Part shown: positions 26,047 through 34,618 of the stretch, one piece after another
Numbering within the stretch: position 1 is the stretch's first letter
Layout of the letters: each line of letters opens with the position of its first letter
Assembly: GCA_018433775.1 (NCBI GenBank)
Contig: JAHDQN010000064.1
Span: forward strand, 1 to 34,791
Origin: Deltaproteobacteria bacterium
GTDB taxonomy: Bacteria; Desulfobacterota; Desulfomonilia; UBA1062
Direction: 5' to 3'
DNA length: 34,791 nucleotides
Position numbers and translations under genes: made by a program
Notes under the pieces: model-generated
Told to the model about the DNA's origin: nothing
The model's database searches: none
Seen by the model: the letters and a program-made list of their open reading frames with translations, nothing else

Positions 26047-26520
26047 ATGCGTTTAGACAGAATCATCCAGCAAAAATCACATGATCCATATAATGACGGA
26101 CGAAAGTATACCGAGGGCATGTATTGCCCTCGATGCCAGGCCCTCTACCATCAGGGAAGGTGGAGATGGCCGGGGAAAGGCGATACCTTTCGGGAACCGC
26201 AGCTCTGTTCGGCCTGCAGGCGGATACGTGACAACTTTCCCGCGGGCGAGATCCGGATTTCCGGGAAGTATCTGAACAGTCACAGAAGGGAGATCGTGAA
26301 TCTCATCCAGAACGTGGTCAAGGAAGAGGAGGCACGGTCCCCGCTGAAGAAGGTCATCGATTTTTCGAACGAGGGTGACCGGCTCCGGGTGAGTCTCACC
26401 GACGACCATCTGGCACGCCATATCGGTGAGGCCCTTCATCGGGCGTGCGACGGCGACCTCGCCATCAAGTACTCGGAGGGCGAACGGTTTGTACGCCTCC
26501 AGTGGCACAGGGATGTATGA
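26047..26520 (+). CDS. Zinc-ribbon protein of the BCAM0308 type
   Basis: A 157-residue cytosolic protein. Two Cys pairs, CPRC (27-30) and CSAC (53-56), form a zinc ribbon around a YHQGRWRW segment. RRIRDNFPAG and HRREIVNLIQNVVKEEE follow, then a C-terminal alpha/beta part (LARHIGEALHRACDGDLAIKYSEGE). This layout matches the BCAM0308 family, whose role is unknown; the ribbon and NMD3-like look hint at nucleic acid or ribosome binding. GGGAGGGAGT sits just before the ATG. The stop overlaps the deacetylase start as ATGA. Confidence 0.8.
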   Translation: MRLDRIIQQKSHDPYNDGRKYTEGMYCPRCQALYHQGRWRWPGKGDTFREPQLCSACRRIRDNFPAGEIRISGKYLNSHRREIVNLIQNVVKEEEARSPLKKVIDFSNEGDRLRVSLTDDHLARHIGEALHRACDGDLAIKYSEGERFVRLQWHRDV

Positions 26521-27284
26521 AGCATCCCGTTATAGTCAATGCGGATGATCTGGGGCTGAGCAGGGAAATCAATGAGGGCGTCTTCGCCGGGCTTGCACAG
26601 GGCGTGATCAGCGACGTATCTGTGCTGATCGACGCCCCGCATGCCCTCGATGCTGCTGAAAGACTCCGGGAGGCAGGATTAAAGAGCGTGGGTCTCCATA
26701 TCCTCCTCGATGGGCATCTGGGATGGAGCTCGCCGGGCAGGGAGCGCTTCTCGCGCATGGAGCTCATGGAACTCCTCCGGGATCCGGCCTTCCTGGCGCG
26801 CTGCCGCGGGGACGCACGCCGGCAGATCGAGAAGTTCTTGGCCCGGGGTCTTACTCTCTCGCATATCGACACCCACCATCACGTGCACGGGTTTTACCCG
26901 ATCTTCTCCGAGCTGATGGCGCTCGTGAAGGAATACCGGATACCCGCGGTGCGTTACAGCAGAACCGGGTACACCCTCACCACCAGAGAGCCCATACCCT
27001 TCGACCCCGTTCTGTACAGGCGGATGGAGGAGCGCCTGGGAGGCGAGGGCGTTTTCTTCTGCCGCACCATGGCCGAGGGCGCGGGCAGGATCGGTGAGGT
27101 GGCAACCTTCCCTGCGGAGTTGGTGGTGCATCCCGCACGGGGTGGAGATCCGTGGAGGGAGCGCGAGATGCAGACGCTTTTCTCTGAGGCTTTTATGCTC
27201 ACAATCGAGAGGCTCGACATCCGGCTCGTATCTTTCCGGGATCTCGTAGACATGGACCCGGTATCCCGGAGCGGATCATTCTGA
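26517..27284 (+). CDS. ChbG/HpnK-family carbohydrate deacetylase
   Basis: A 255-residue YdjC-fold hydrolase. The N-terminus has the metal-binding NADDLGLSREINEGV. The second metal motif is SHIDTHHHVHGF (~residues 117-128), and ELVVHPA is near the C-terminus. Family members remove acetyl groups from N-acetylated sugars (ChbG: chitooligosaccharides; HpnK: hopanoid N-acetylglucosamine). No hopanoid or chitin gene adjoins, so the substrate is open. ATG 26517 is inside the stop of the zinc-ribbon gene and gives the correct family N-terminus; a frame opening at 26445 is too long. The 3' end overlaps the convergent membrane-protein gene by 9 bp. Confidence 0.88.
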   Translation: MKHPVIVNADDLGLSREINEGVFAGLAQGVISDVSVLIDAPHALDAAERLREAGLKSVGLHILLDGHLGWSSPGRERFSRMELMELLRDPAFLARCRGDARRQIEKFLARGLTLSHIDTHHHVHGFYPIFSELMALVKEYRIPAVRYSRTGYTLTTREPIPFDPVLYRRMEERLGGEGVFFCRTMAEGAGRIGEVATFPAELVVHPARGGDPWREREMQTLFSEAFMLTIERLDIRLVSFRDLVDMDPVSRSGSF

Positions 27285-27605
27285 GGACGCTCGATCTCCC
27301 GGATCAGCCTTTTCCGGGACCGGGGACCGGGCGGCCCGGTCCGTCGCATGCCTGTCGAATCGAGCATTCTTGATGTACAGGAGAATGTCGGCGGCGATCA
27401 TGAGCCCGTTGAGCAGATAGAGCAGAATCACCCAGTCGAAGCTGAAATACAGCTTGTGAAGAACGCCCGCGCAGTATCCGGTCAGAACGATTACCAGAAA
27501 ACTCAAGCTCTTGCCCTGCGCGGTGCGGGAGGTGTAGGACTTGTAGATGGAGGAGGGCCAGGCCGCTCCGAAGCAGACCAGCATGATGACCTCGAATATG
27601 CTCAT
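27276..27605 (-). CDS. Small PQ-loop-like membrane protein
   Basis: A 109-residue protein with three membrane helices (about residues 3-18, 33-50 and 54-74). The segment FGAAWPSSIYKSYTSRTAQGKSLSFL resembles a single PQ-loop/SemiSWEET-like repeat (W-P-x-x-I-x-K, S-R-T-x-x-G-K-S), and GYCAGVLHKL follows. It may form an oligomeric transporter, but no substrate is implied. The translated frame extends upstream to 27725; ATG 27605 is chosen because it starts the hydrophobic, conserved part. A GGAG is ~16 bp upstream, which is far. It lies beyond the pil terminator. Confidence 0.7.
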   Translation of the reverse strand: MSIFEVIMLVCFGAAWPSSIYKSYTSRTAQGKSLSFLVIVLTGYCAGVLHKLYFSFDWVILLYLLNGLMIAADILLYIKNARFDRHATDRAARSPVPEKADPGDRASSE

Positions 27606-27740
27606 GACAGCAGGCGTTTTCTCCGGACAGGAATCCGCGTCCGTTCGTTCATGACCGGAGATGCCCCCTTTCCCGCATGCATGCGATCCTCTTACCGGTG
27701 CAGGGCAGGGGAGGTCAACAGGCATGTGGGGTGAAACATG

Positions 27741-27780
27741 AAAGAGCCCGGAAGGACTGAAGTCCTTCCGGGCTCTTTTC
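27741..27780. terminator. Perfect hairpin terminator after pilC
   Basis: An 18-bp perfect inverted repeat (27741-27758 and 27761-27778) is flanked by AAA on the left and TTTTC on the right, so it can work in both directions. The GC core AGCCCGGAAGGACT is followed by a T-run on either strand. It lies 28 bp past the pilC stop and separates the pil operon from the PQ-loop gene. Confidence 0.85.
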
Positions 27781-27805
27781 TTCGGGGTTTTTCAGTGCCT
27801 CTTCG

Positions 27806-28999
27806 TCAGACGCTCCCGGCCATCTTGAATATGGGCAGGTACATGGCCACGACCACGAAACCGATGATGCCGCCCAGGAACACCATGAGCATGGGCTCAA
27901 GAGACGAGGTGAGGGCATCCACCGCAGCATCCACCTCCTCGTCGTAGAAGTCGGCGATCTTGGAGAGCATCTGGTCCATGGCGCCCGTGGCCTCGCCCAC
28001 GGAGATCATCTGCACCACCATGCCCGGGAAGATACCGGCCTGCGCCAGAGGCTCGGCCATGGACTGCCCCTCGCTGATGGCGCTCCTGACCGCCCTGATG
28101 GCCTTTTCGATGATCACGTTGCCCGCGGTCCGGGAGGTGATCTCGAGCCCGTCCATGATGGGGACGCCCGAGGAGATCATGGTCCCTAAGGTCCTGGTGA
28201 ACTTGGCCACCGCGACCTTCTTGATAAGCGGCCCGAAAATGGGGAGCTTGAGCAGGGTGTTGTCGATATAATACCGTCCCTTTTCCTGTTTTCCGGCCCA
28301 CTTGAAGGCGATGATGAAGACGATGATCGACCCGAACATCGCCCACCAGTAACTGCGGAAGAAGTGGCTCATATCAACGACCAGCTGGGTGGGGCCGGGA
28401 AGGGCGGAGCCGAACTGCTCGAACATGTCCTTGAACGTGGGGATGACGAAGATCATGAGGACCGCTACTACGCCGAACGCCACGCAGAGCACGATGATGG
28501 GGTAGGTCATGGCGCTCTTGACCTTGGCCTTGAGCGCTTCGGCCTTCTCCATATACACCGCGAGCCGGATAAGGACCGTATCGAGAACACCGCCGATCTC
28601 TCCGGCTGCAACGAGGTTTACAAACAGGCCGTCGAACACCTTGGGATGCTTTCCCAGGGCGTCGGCAAAGGTGCTGCCGCCCTCGACGTCGGTTTTTATC
28701 TGAGTGAGAATCTTCTTGAAGGTCGGGTTGGCCTGCTGGGAAGAGAGGATATCGAGGCACTGCACCAGGGGCAGTCCTGCATTGATCATGGTGGCGAACT
28801 GCCTGGTGAAGATGACGATCTCCTTGGTCTTGATCTTCTGCTCGAAGAGCACGATCTGCTTCGGCTTGGCCTTGATTTTGGTGGGGAGGATCTTCTGCCG
28901 CTTGAGCAGAAGCTGTACCGAGGCCTTGGAATCCGCCTCGATTTCCCCTTTCTTGGTAGTTCCGTTGGCGAGTCTGCCTTCCCAAACAAAAACCGGCAT
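27806..28999 (-). CDS. pilC: Type IV pilus inner-membrane platform protein
   Basis: A 397-residue polytopic inner-membrane protein of the GspF/PilC family, near the usual ~405. It couples the PilB and PilT motors to pilin assembly and removal. The cytoplasmic N-terminus has MPVFVWEGRLANGTTKKGEIEA. Two GspF domains follow (about residues 65-190 and 270-390), including FTRQFATMINAGLPL and FTRTLGTMISSGVPI, with three membrane helices near 168-190, 217-235 and the C-terminus. AAAGGAG lies 7 bp before the ATG. It is the last gene of pilB-pilT-pilC, 16 bp after pilT. Confidence 0.93.
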   Translation of the reverse strand: MPVFVWEGRLANGTTKKGEIEADSKASVQLLLKRQKILPTKIKAKPKQIVLFEQKIKTKEIVIFTRQFATMINAGLPLVQCLDILSSQQANPTFKKILTQIKTDVEGGSTFADALGKHPKVFDGLFVNLVAAGEIGGVLDTVLIRLAVYMEKAEALKAKVKSAMTYPIIVLCVAFGVVAVLMIFVIPTFKDMFEQFGSALPGPTQLVVDMSHFFRSYWWAMFGSIIVFIIAFKWAGKQEKGRYYIDNTLLKLPIFGPLIKKVAVAKFTRTLGTMISSGVPIMDGLEITSRTAGNVIIEKAIRAVRSAISEGQSMAEPLAQAGIFPGMVVQMISVGEATGAMDQMLSKIADFYDEEVDAAVDALTSSLEPMLMVFLGGIIGFVVVAMYLPIFKMAGSV

Positions 29000-29015
29000 G
29001 ATCTATCTCCTTTCC

Positions 29016-30113
29016 CTAGCGGCTGGGGGATGCGCCTCTGGACTGGTTGGGGGAGGCCATCATCTGCCTGAGCTCGTCGGGTTCCATGGACCATCCCAGG
29101 GCATCGTCAAGGGATATGAGCTTGCGCAGAAAGAGTGCGAGCAGGGCCTGATTCATGGTCTGCATGCCGTGCTTGCCCTGGCCCACCTGCATCTGGGAAT
29201 AGATCTGGTGTATCTTGTCTTCCCGGATCAGGTTTCTGATGGCCGGCGTTGATATCATCAGCTCTGCGGCCAGCACCCGGCCCTTGCCGTCCGCCCTCGG
29301 CAGGAGTTGCTGCGAGATCACCGCCTCCAGGACGAACGAAAGCTGTGCCCGGATCTGCGACTGCTGGTGGGCAGGGAAGGCATCCACGACGCGGTTGATG
29401 GTCTGGACCGCGGAATTGGTGTGGAGGGTGGCGAACACCAGGTGGCCGGTCTCCGCGATGGTGAGAGCGGCCTGCATGGTCTCCAGGTCGCGCATCTCGC
29501 CGATGAACACCACGTCGGGGTCCTGCCTGAGGATATACTTCAGGGCATTAGTGAAGTTTTTGGTGTCGGCTCCCACCTCGCGCTGGTTCACGATGCAGCC
29601 TTTGTGCTTGTGCACGAATTCGATGGGGTCCTCGATGGTGACGATGTGGTCGCGCCGGTCCGTATTGATCTTGTCGAGGAACGACGCCAGTGTCGTCGAC
29701 TTGCCGCTTCCTGTGGGTCCGGTGACCAGGACGAGGCCCCGGGGGAAGGCGGTGAGCCGCGAGACGACATTGGGAAGTCCCAGGCTTTCAAGGGGCACGA
29801 TATCGTAGGGAATCAGCCTGAACACGCCGGCGACCGCGCCCCGCTGGATGAAGATATTGGCCCTGAACCGGGCGAGCCCCTTGATCCCGAAAGACAGATC
29901 CAGCTCCAGCTCTTCCTCGAACTTGTGCTTCTGGGCCTCGGTGAGGATCGAGTAGAGGAGCTGTCTGGTCGCCTGGGGGTCCATGGCGGGCGCCTCAAGG
30001 GGATAGAGATCCCCCCGCACCCGTATCTGCGGGGCCGAGCCGGTTGTGATGTGCAAGTCTGAAGCGCCTTTCTCCACCATTGCTTTGAGGAGATCGTAGA
30101 TACTGTGCTCCAA
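29016..30113 (-). CDS. pilT: Type IV pilus retraction ATPase
   Basis: A 365-residue hexameric AAA-type secretion ATPase that pulls pili in (twitching motility). Walker A is GPTGSGKST at about 132. The Asp box HIVTIEDPIEF, Walker B-type DPDVVFIGEMRD and His box ATLHTNSA are present. The C-terminal AIRNLIREDKIHQIYS matches the PilT-specific AIRNLIRE motif needed for retraction, which separates it from PilB. It starts with TTG at 30113: CAGGAGGAGG is ideally placed 5 bp upstream and gives the conserved N-terminus (LLKAMVEKGASDLHI). It lies 17 bp after pilB. Confidence 0.95.
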   Translation of the reverse strand: MEHSIYDLLKAMVEKGASDLHITTGSAPQIRVRGDLYPLEAPAMDPQATRQLLYSILTEAQKHKFEEELELDLSFGIKGLARFRANIFIQRGAVAGVFRLIPYDIVPLESLGLPNVVSRLTAFPRGLVLVTGPTGSGKSTTLASFLDKINTDRRDHIVTIEDPIEFVHKHKGCIVNQREVGADTKNFTNALKYILRQDPDVVFIGEMRDLETMQAALTIAETGHLVFATLHTNSAVQTINRVVDAFPAHQQSQIRAQLSFVLEAVISQQLLPRADGKGRVLAAELMISTPAIRNLIREDKIHQIYSQMQVGQGKHGMQTMNQALLALFLRKLISLDDALGWSMEPDELRQMMASPNQSRGASPSR

Positions 30114-30130
30114 GGGTTCCTCCTCCTGTA

Positions 30131-31834
30131 TTAATCCGCCATTGTGGTCCGCAGGATTTCCGAGACCGATGTAGTGCCGTCGAGGATCTTCGTGAGACCG
30201 CTCTGGCGCAGGGTTTTCATTCCCTGGCCGATGGCTTCGCTTTTGATTTCGTTCGTGGACGCACCCATCAGGACCAGCTCGCGCACCGCGTCAGTGACGG
30301 GCATTACCTCGTAGAGGGCCACCCGGCCCTTGAACCCGGTATTTCCGCAGGAAGGACATCCTCTGCCCCGCGTGCACTCTGCCGTGCTCGCGGTCTCGGG
30401 GTCCATGCCCATCTGGATAAGGGTTTCGATCGCGATGTCGTCCCGCTCCCTGCACGCAGTGCAAACCTTCCGCGCAAGCCTCTGGGCCACGATGAGGTTG
30501 ACCGATGAGGCCACGAGGAAGGGCTCGATGCCCATGTTGAGCAGACGGTTGATTGTGGACGGCGCATCGTTGGTGTGCAGGGTGGAGAGGACGAGGTGGC
30601 CGGTCAGGGCCGCCTTGATGCCGATCTCAGCGGTCTCGAAGTCGCGGATCTCGCCCACGAGGATGATGTCCGGGTCCTGCCTCAGGAACGATCTCAGGGC
30701 AGAGGCAAAGGTCAGCCCGATCTCCTCGTGCATCTGTACCTGGTTGATGCCGGGTATGTTGAACTCCACGGGATCTTCGGCCGTGGAGATATTGCTGTCG
30801 ATCTTGTTGAGCTCGGAGATCGCCGAGTAGAGCGTAGTGGTTTTACCCGAACCGGTGGGTCCGGTCACGAGCACCATGCCCCACGGCTTGTAGATGCCCT
30901 CCTTGAAGTTTTTCAGCGCCTCTTCCTCGAACCCGAGCTTGGTCATGTCGAGCTGCAGGTTGGACTTGTCCAGGATTCTCATGACCACCTTTTCGCCAAA
31001 AAGGGTGGGCAGCACGGACACACGGAACTCGACCTCCTTGCCGCCCTGGATTCTCAGCTTGATGCGTCCGTCCTGGGGGAGTCTCCTCTCCGCGATATCG
31101 AGCTTCGCCATGATCTTCAGGCGCGAGACGAGCGCGTTTTTCAGCCGTACCGGGGGCTTCATCACCTCCTGGAGCATGCCGTCCAGCCGGAACCGGATCC
31201 GCATGAACTTCTCGTACGGCTCGATATGGATATCGCTTGCGCCTTTCTTGATGGCGTCGACCAGGGTCAGGTTCACCAGCTTGATGACCGGTGCCTGATC
31301 CGCCTCTTTCTCCAGATCTCCCACCGCGATATCGGTGCCCTCGGAAGCGATCTCCACGTTTCCCTGCTCGTCTTCGATGCTGCTCAGGGCGTCGTCGAGC
31401 GAGGCTGCCTGGTCATAGAAATGGTCCATGGCCCACTTGAGGGACTCCTCGGAGGTGACGTGGACGTCGACGGAGTAACCGGTCAGAAACTTCAGGTCGT
31501 CCACGGCGAAGATGTTGGTGGGATCGGTCATGGCCACCTTCAGCGTGGAGCCTGTCCGCTCAAAGGGGATGGCGTGGTATTTCTGAACGATGTTGATCGG
31601 GATGAGCTTCACGATCTCGGGATCAGGGGAGATCTCCTTGAGTATAATCGAGGGGAGTCCGTACTGTTTTCCAAGAAAATCGACCAGTTGCTCTTCAGTC
31701 AGGTGCCCCAGCTTCACGAGTTGTGATCCGAGCCTCGTGCCGGAGATCTTCTGCGCTTTCTGGGCTTCGAGAAGCTGTTCAGCTGTTATCAGGGCGTTTT
31801 TAACGAGTTGGTCGCCTATCCGTTCATTTGCCAT
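30131..31834 (-). CDS. pilB: Type IV pilus extension ATPase with MshEN domain
   Basis: A 567-residue ATPase that drives pilin assembly. Residues ~1-150 form the MshEN/T2SSE N-terminal domain, with RLGSQLVKLGHLTEEQL and the following Q-Y-GLP (34-61), the pattern that binds c-di-GMP in MshE-like ATPases. The catalytic half has Walker A GPTGSGKTTT at about 325, the Asp box STAEDPVEF, Walker B DPDIILVGEIRD and His box STLHTNDA. A tetracysteine zinc motif (CTAC, CPSC) follows at 435-470. AAGGTGATGT precedes the ATG. No pilin gene is nearby. Confidence 0.95.
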   Translation of the reverse strand: MANERIGDQLVKNALITAEQLLEAQKAQKISGTRLGSQLVKLGHLTEEQLVDFLGKQYGLPSIILKEISPDPEIVKLIPINIVQKYHAIPFERTGSTLKVAMTDPTNIFAVDDLKFLTGYSVDVHVTSEESLKWAMDHFYDQAASLDDALSSIEDEQGNVEIASEGTDIAVGDLEKEADQAPVIKLVNLTLVDAIKKGASDIHIEPYEKFMRIRFRLDGMLQEVMKPPVRLKNALVSRLKIMAKLDIAERRLPQDGRIKLRIQGGKEVEFRVSVLPTLFGEKVVMRILDKSNLQLDMTKLGFEEEALKNFKEGIYKPWGMVLVTGPTGSGKTTTLYSAISELNKIDSNISTAEDPVEFNIPGINQVQMHEEIGLTFASALRSFLRQDPDIILVGEIRDFETAEIGIKAALTGHLVLSTLHTNDAPSTINRLLNMGIEPFLVASSVNLIVAQRLARKVCTACRERDDIAIETLIQMGMDPETASTAECTRGRGCPSCGNTGFKGRVALYEVMPVTDAVRELVLMGASTNEIKSEAIGQGMKTLRQSGLTKILDGTTSVSEILRTTMAD

Positions 31835-32023
31835 ACATCACCTTGGTTATGACTATCGGCATTTGACCTGCTCCACTTTAACTCAAACCATAAGGTTGCA
31901 AACCGGCTTCAACACTATCTTGGTGAGGAAAACAACGGGTGAGTGAAGCCCGGGATGGAAACCCCTCCCGGCACTGTCGGCGCAAGCTCTCGTGACGGGG
32001 TGGAAGGCCGCGCTGGCAGTCTG

Positions 32024-32410
32024 TTACGCGCCGTCTTCGCCCGGGCCGTCCTCGTGCTTTTTTTTCTTGCGGAATTTTTCGAACGACACGACTTCACCCG
32101 GACTCGGCTTCTTTCTCTTCCTTCTGGGTGAAGGGGGCTCTTCCCCTCCGGGCTTTCCCAGGGGTAGGATCTGGACCGGGATGTCCTTCATGGTGAACGG
32201 CGAGCCCTCCAGGTATTCCTCCCGGAGGATCCAGGTGGTCTCCTGCGGGGGAAAGCTCAAGAACAGGAGGCGGACCTGAAACCAGTGAGGCTTGATATCC
32301 GGAGCAATCGCCTCCACGCGTGCATAGACCGAGGGCTTGTTGTCGATATAAACGGCTATCACATCCCCGACAGAGCGCATGGAGCATGTGTACCACAACT
32401 GCTGCATCAT
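32024..32410 (-). CDS. Conserved hypothetical protein with basic tail
   Basis: About 128 residues. The core (MRSVGDVIAVYIDNKPSVYA ... WILREEYLEGSPFTM) forms a compact beta-rich, perhaps SH3/OB-like domain with a conserved look. The last ~40 residues are Lys/Arg-rich and Pro-rich (RRKRKKPSPGEVVSF, RKKKKHEDG) and may bind nucleic acid. I associate this core with uncharacterised proteins of Desulfobacterota but know no function. The start is unsure: GTG 32416, ATG 32410 or ATG 32380 (the start of the conserved part), none with a clear ribosome binding site. It is upstream of pilB on the same strand, 190 bp away. Confidence 0.65.
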   Translation of the reverse strand: MMQQLWYTCSMRSVGDVIAVYIDNKPSVYARVEAIAPDIKPHWFQVRLLFLSFPPQETTWILREEYLEGSPFTMKDIPVQILPLGKPGGEEPPSPRRKRKKPSPGEVVSFEKFRKKKKHEDGPGEDGA

Positions 32411-32566
32411 ATCCACCCGTTCTTGACAGGGGGAAAAAGATGCCGGGATGCTGGAACAGCTTTCTTGTACTGTGGTGGAAGGGGTGGTATGGAGAAGACA
32501 GCTGTTTTGCTCGCAAGAGATTTTTCATTCAATATTTTCTGCAATTGAGACGAGAAAGATACGGTA

Positions 32567-33535
32567 ATGGCCGAAGATATACTCTTTGTCGATGATGAAG
32601 ACTTCATACTCGATATCGTAGAGGCGATTTTCGAGCAGGAGGGGATCCCGGTTCTCACCGCGAGGAGCGGAGAAGAGGCCCTGGGTATCGTGAAAACGCA
32701 TGAGATCGCCGTTCTCGTATCCGATCACCACATGCCGGGTATGATGGGGCTGGATCTGCTGTCCCGGGTCAAGACCATCTCGCCCGACACCGTGAAGATC
32801 CTCGTGACCGGGTTTGCGGATCTCGATACCGCCATGGAGGCCATCAATCGTGCCGAAGTCTTCCGGTTTATCGTGAAGCCTTGGGAAAACACCCATCTGG
32901 TGGAACTGGTGAAGGATGCCCTGAGGCGGTACCGGCTCATCAAATCCATTGTCAGGGGCGACGAGGCCACCATGCTCTCACTGGTGCGGGCGCTCGAGCT
33001 CAAGGATTCCTACACCAAGGGCCACTCCGAGCGGGTGGCACAGTATGCGACGGCCATCGCCCGGAAACTCGATCTCCCCGGAGAGACCGTCAAGGCGATC
33101 CAGTATGGGAGCTGGCTGCACGACTGCGGCAAGATCGGGGTATCCGAGAATATCCTCAACTACGAGGGTCCGCTCGATGACGCGGAGATCCATGTCATGA
33201 GGAATCACCCGCTGTGGGGAGCGGACGTGGCCAGGCAGGCGCGCCTCACCGAGACTGTGGTGAACATCGTCCTTTCCCACCATGAACGTTTCGACGGCAA
33301 GGGTTACCCTGCAGGTTTGGAAGATGGAGATATCCCCCTGGAGGCCAGGATCGTGGCTGTTGCCGACATCTACGACGCCCTGACCACCGAGCGTCCCTAT
33401 CGGAAGGCGTACGACAGAGATAAGGCCCAGGAGATGCTTGTGTCAATGAAGGGAAACGTGCTCGACCCCGGACTGGTGGATGTGTTCTGTGACATACTCT
33501 CACGGGAGAACTCCTCTTCCGGAAGCGGTCAGTGA
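32567..33535 (+). CDS. Response regulator with HD-GYP phosphodiesterase output
   Basis: A 322-residue two-domain regulator. The REC domain (1-~120) has the acidic pair VDDED, phospho-acceptor Asp53 in VSDHHMPG, the T in LVTGFAD and the K in FIVKPW. The HD-GYP domain (~130-310) has H185-D186 in WLHDCGKIG and the complete H238-H-E-RFDGKGYP signature, so it should hydrolyse c-di-GMP when switched by a histidine kinase. No kinase gene adjoins. The upstream MshEN-type PilB suggests that the pili are a target, which is an inference. It is divergent from the conserved hypothetical gene. Only GAGAAAG precedes the ATG, a modest site. Confidence 0.92.
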   Translation: MAEDILFVDDEDFILDIVEAIFEQEGIPVLTARSGEEALGIVKTHEIAVLVSDHHMPGMMGLDLLSRVKTISPDTVKILVTGFADLDTAMEAINRAEVFRFIVKPWENTHLVELVKDALRRYRLIKSIVRGDEATMLSLVRALELKDSYTKGHSERVAQYATAIARKLDLPGETVKAIQYGSWLHDCGKIGVSENILNYEGPLDDAEIHVMRNHPLWGADVARQARLTETVVNIVLSHHERFDGKGYPAGLEDGDIPLEARIVAVADIYDALTTERPYRKAYDRDKAQEMLVSMKGNVLDPGLVDVFCDILSRENSSSGSGQ

Positions 33536-33593
33536 CGAAATATCACTTCGACAAACAGGTCGAAACGGAAATGTGAACCCGTCCCCGACAATG

Positions 33594-34274
33594 TCAGGGG
33601 GCTATTTCCAGATGGTCGTGTACATCAATCACGCCGTTCGTGTTGTGGGCGATGTTGAGGGCTATCCTCTTGGATAGATGATTGTCGACAACGCCGCTGA
33701 GCGCCACCTCCCCGTTTTTCACGGAGACAGCGATATTCGAGGCATCGATGAACGTGTTCCTGGAGAGTGTCCCAAGAATGTCATCGCGGATATCTTCATC
33801 GGATACATCCCCGATCGGCCGCACCAGCAGTCGATTATCCACGGATATGACGCCGGCTATGTTTTCCGCGAGATGCTCCACCCGATATTTCTGCCACACC
33901 GAGTCCACATCCCCCATGAGGGTAAGGATGCCTCCTGTCACTACTACCTGTATCCGTGGCGCGTCGATGGTCGGGTTCCACTGCAGCAGTTTCTCTATCT
34001 GAGCGGTAATGTCTTCGTCGCCGGGTACTGGATATGCCGGAGGCAGGCTGACAGTCAGGCGGTTTTCCACACGCTTGACTCCGGAAACGGTGTATGCATC
34101 CTCCTCGGCTTCAAGCCGGTCGGCATGACTGGATACCATTCCGGATAATATCACTGTCCCGTCATCCGTCACCTTTACCAGAATGTTCGTATGTCCTACC
34201 CTGTTGTCCCAGGTGAGTTGGGAATATACGTCTTTCCTGATACTCTCGGGCGGTCTCTTTCTCTCTTCTGCCAT
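33594..34274 (-). CDS. Triple BON-domain protein
   Basis: A 226-residue protein made of three BON domains: about 10-75 (SIRKDVYSQLTWDNRV ... GVKRVENRLTV), 88-152 (ITAQIEKLLQWNPTID ... GVISVDNRLLV) and 159-225 (DIRDDILGTLSRNTFID ... GVIDVHDHLEI). BON domains bind phospholipid or protein and usually occur in periplasmic proteins such as OsmY. This one has no signal peptide, starting with the charged MAEERKRPPES, so it may be cytosolic or exported otherwise. The start is well supported by GGAGGAG 9 bp upstream. Confidence 0.88.
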   Translation of the reverse strand: MAEERKRPPESIRKDVYSQLTWDNRVGHTNILVKVTDDGTVILSGMVSSHADRLEAEEDAYTVSGVKRVENRLTVSLPPAYPVPGDEDITAQIEKLLQWNPTIDAPRIQVVVTGGILTLMGDVDSVWQKYRVEHLAENIAGVISVDNRLLVRPIGDVSDEDIRDDILGTLSRNTFIDASNIAVSVKNGEVALSGVVDNHLSKRIALNIAHNTNGVIDVHDHLEIAP

Positions 34275-34618
34275 GGCCTGGTACTCCTCCGGTGAGCTGA
34301 TTCTTCCTTACATCAATCTATAGGTGGGCGGTCCGCATTCTCAATGACGACCGGCAGGTTTCCCCGGCCTCCCATGACCTTATGTTGTGCGCGCAGGAAT
34401 ATCGTTCGCTCTCGAAGTCACCCGAACACCGGGCCGACAGCATGGCCGCGAGCAGCGTGATCCCCACCACGGCGCCCAGGACTAAAATGGGACTATAAGT
34501 AACGGCAAATAGTGGTAGTTCTCAGTCGTGTCCGGCAAGATATCCGAGCCGGGGCCGCAGGCCCCGGACAAGGGGAAAGCCCGGGAAATAACAGTATTTC
34601 CCGGGCTCATTATGGTTA
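34275..34618. other. Intergenic region with hairpins and a weak small ORF
   Basis: There is no firm gene here. On the minus strand an open frame ending at 34318 could encode a ~50-residue Cys-rich peptide, but it lacks a start site. Hairpins follow the tRNAs: 34549-34567 (CCGGGGCC-GCA-GGCCCCGG), itself inside a longer repeat TGTCCGG...CCGGACA, and the tRNA terminator listed separately. Confidence 0.4.
34578..34607 (-). terminator. Terminator of the tRNA-Lys/tRNA-Glu transcript
   Basis: A 13-bp perfect stem (AGCCCGGGAAATA, 34578-34590; TATTTCCCGGGCT, 34595-34607) has a 4-nt loop. On the minus strand it lies 11 bp past tRNA-Glu and is followed by TTCCCCTTGT, a poor U-tract. The position supports a terminator role. 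Confidence 0.6.
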
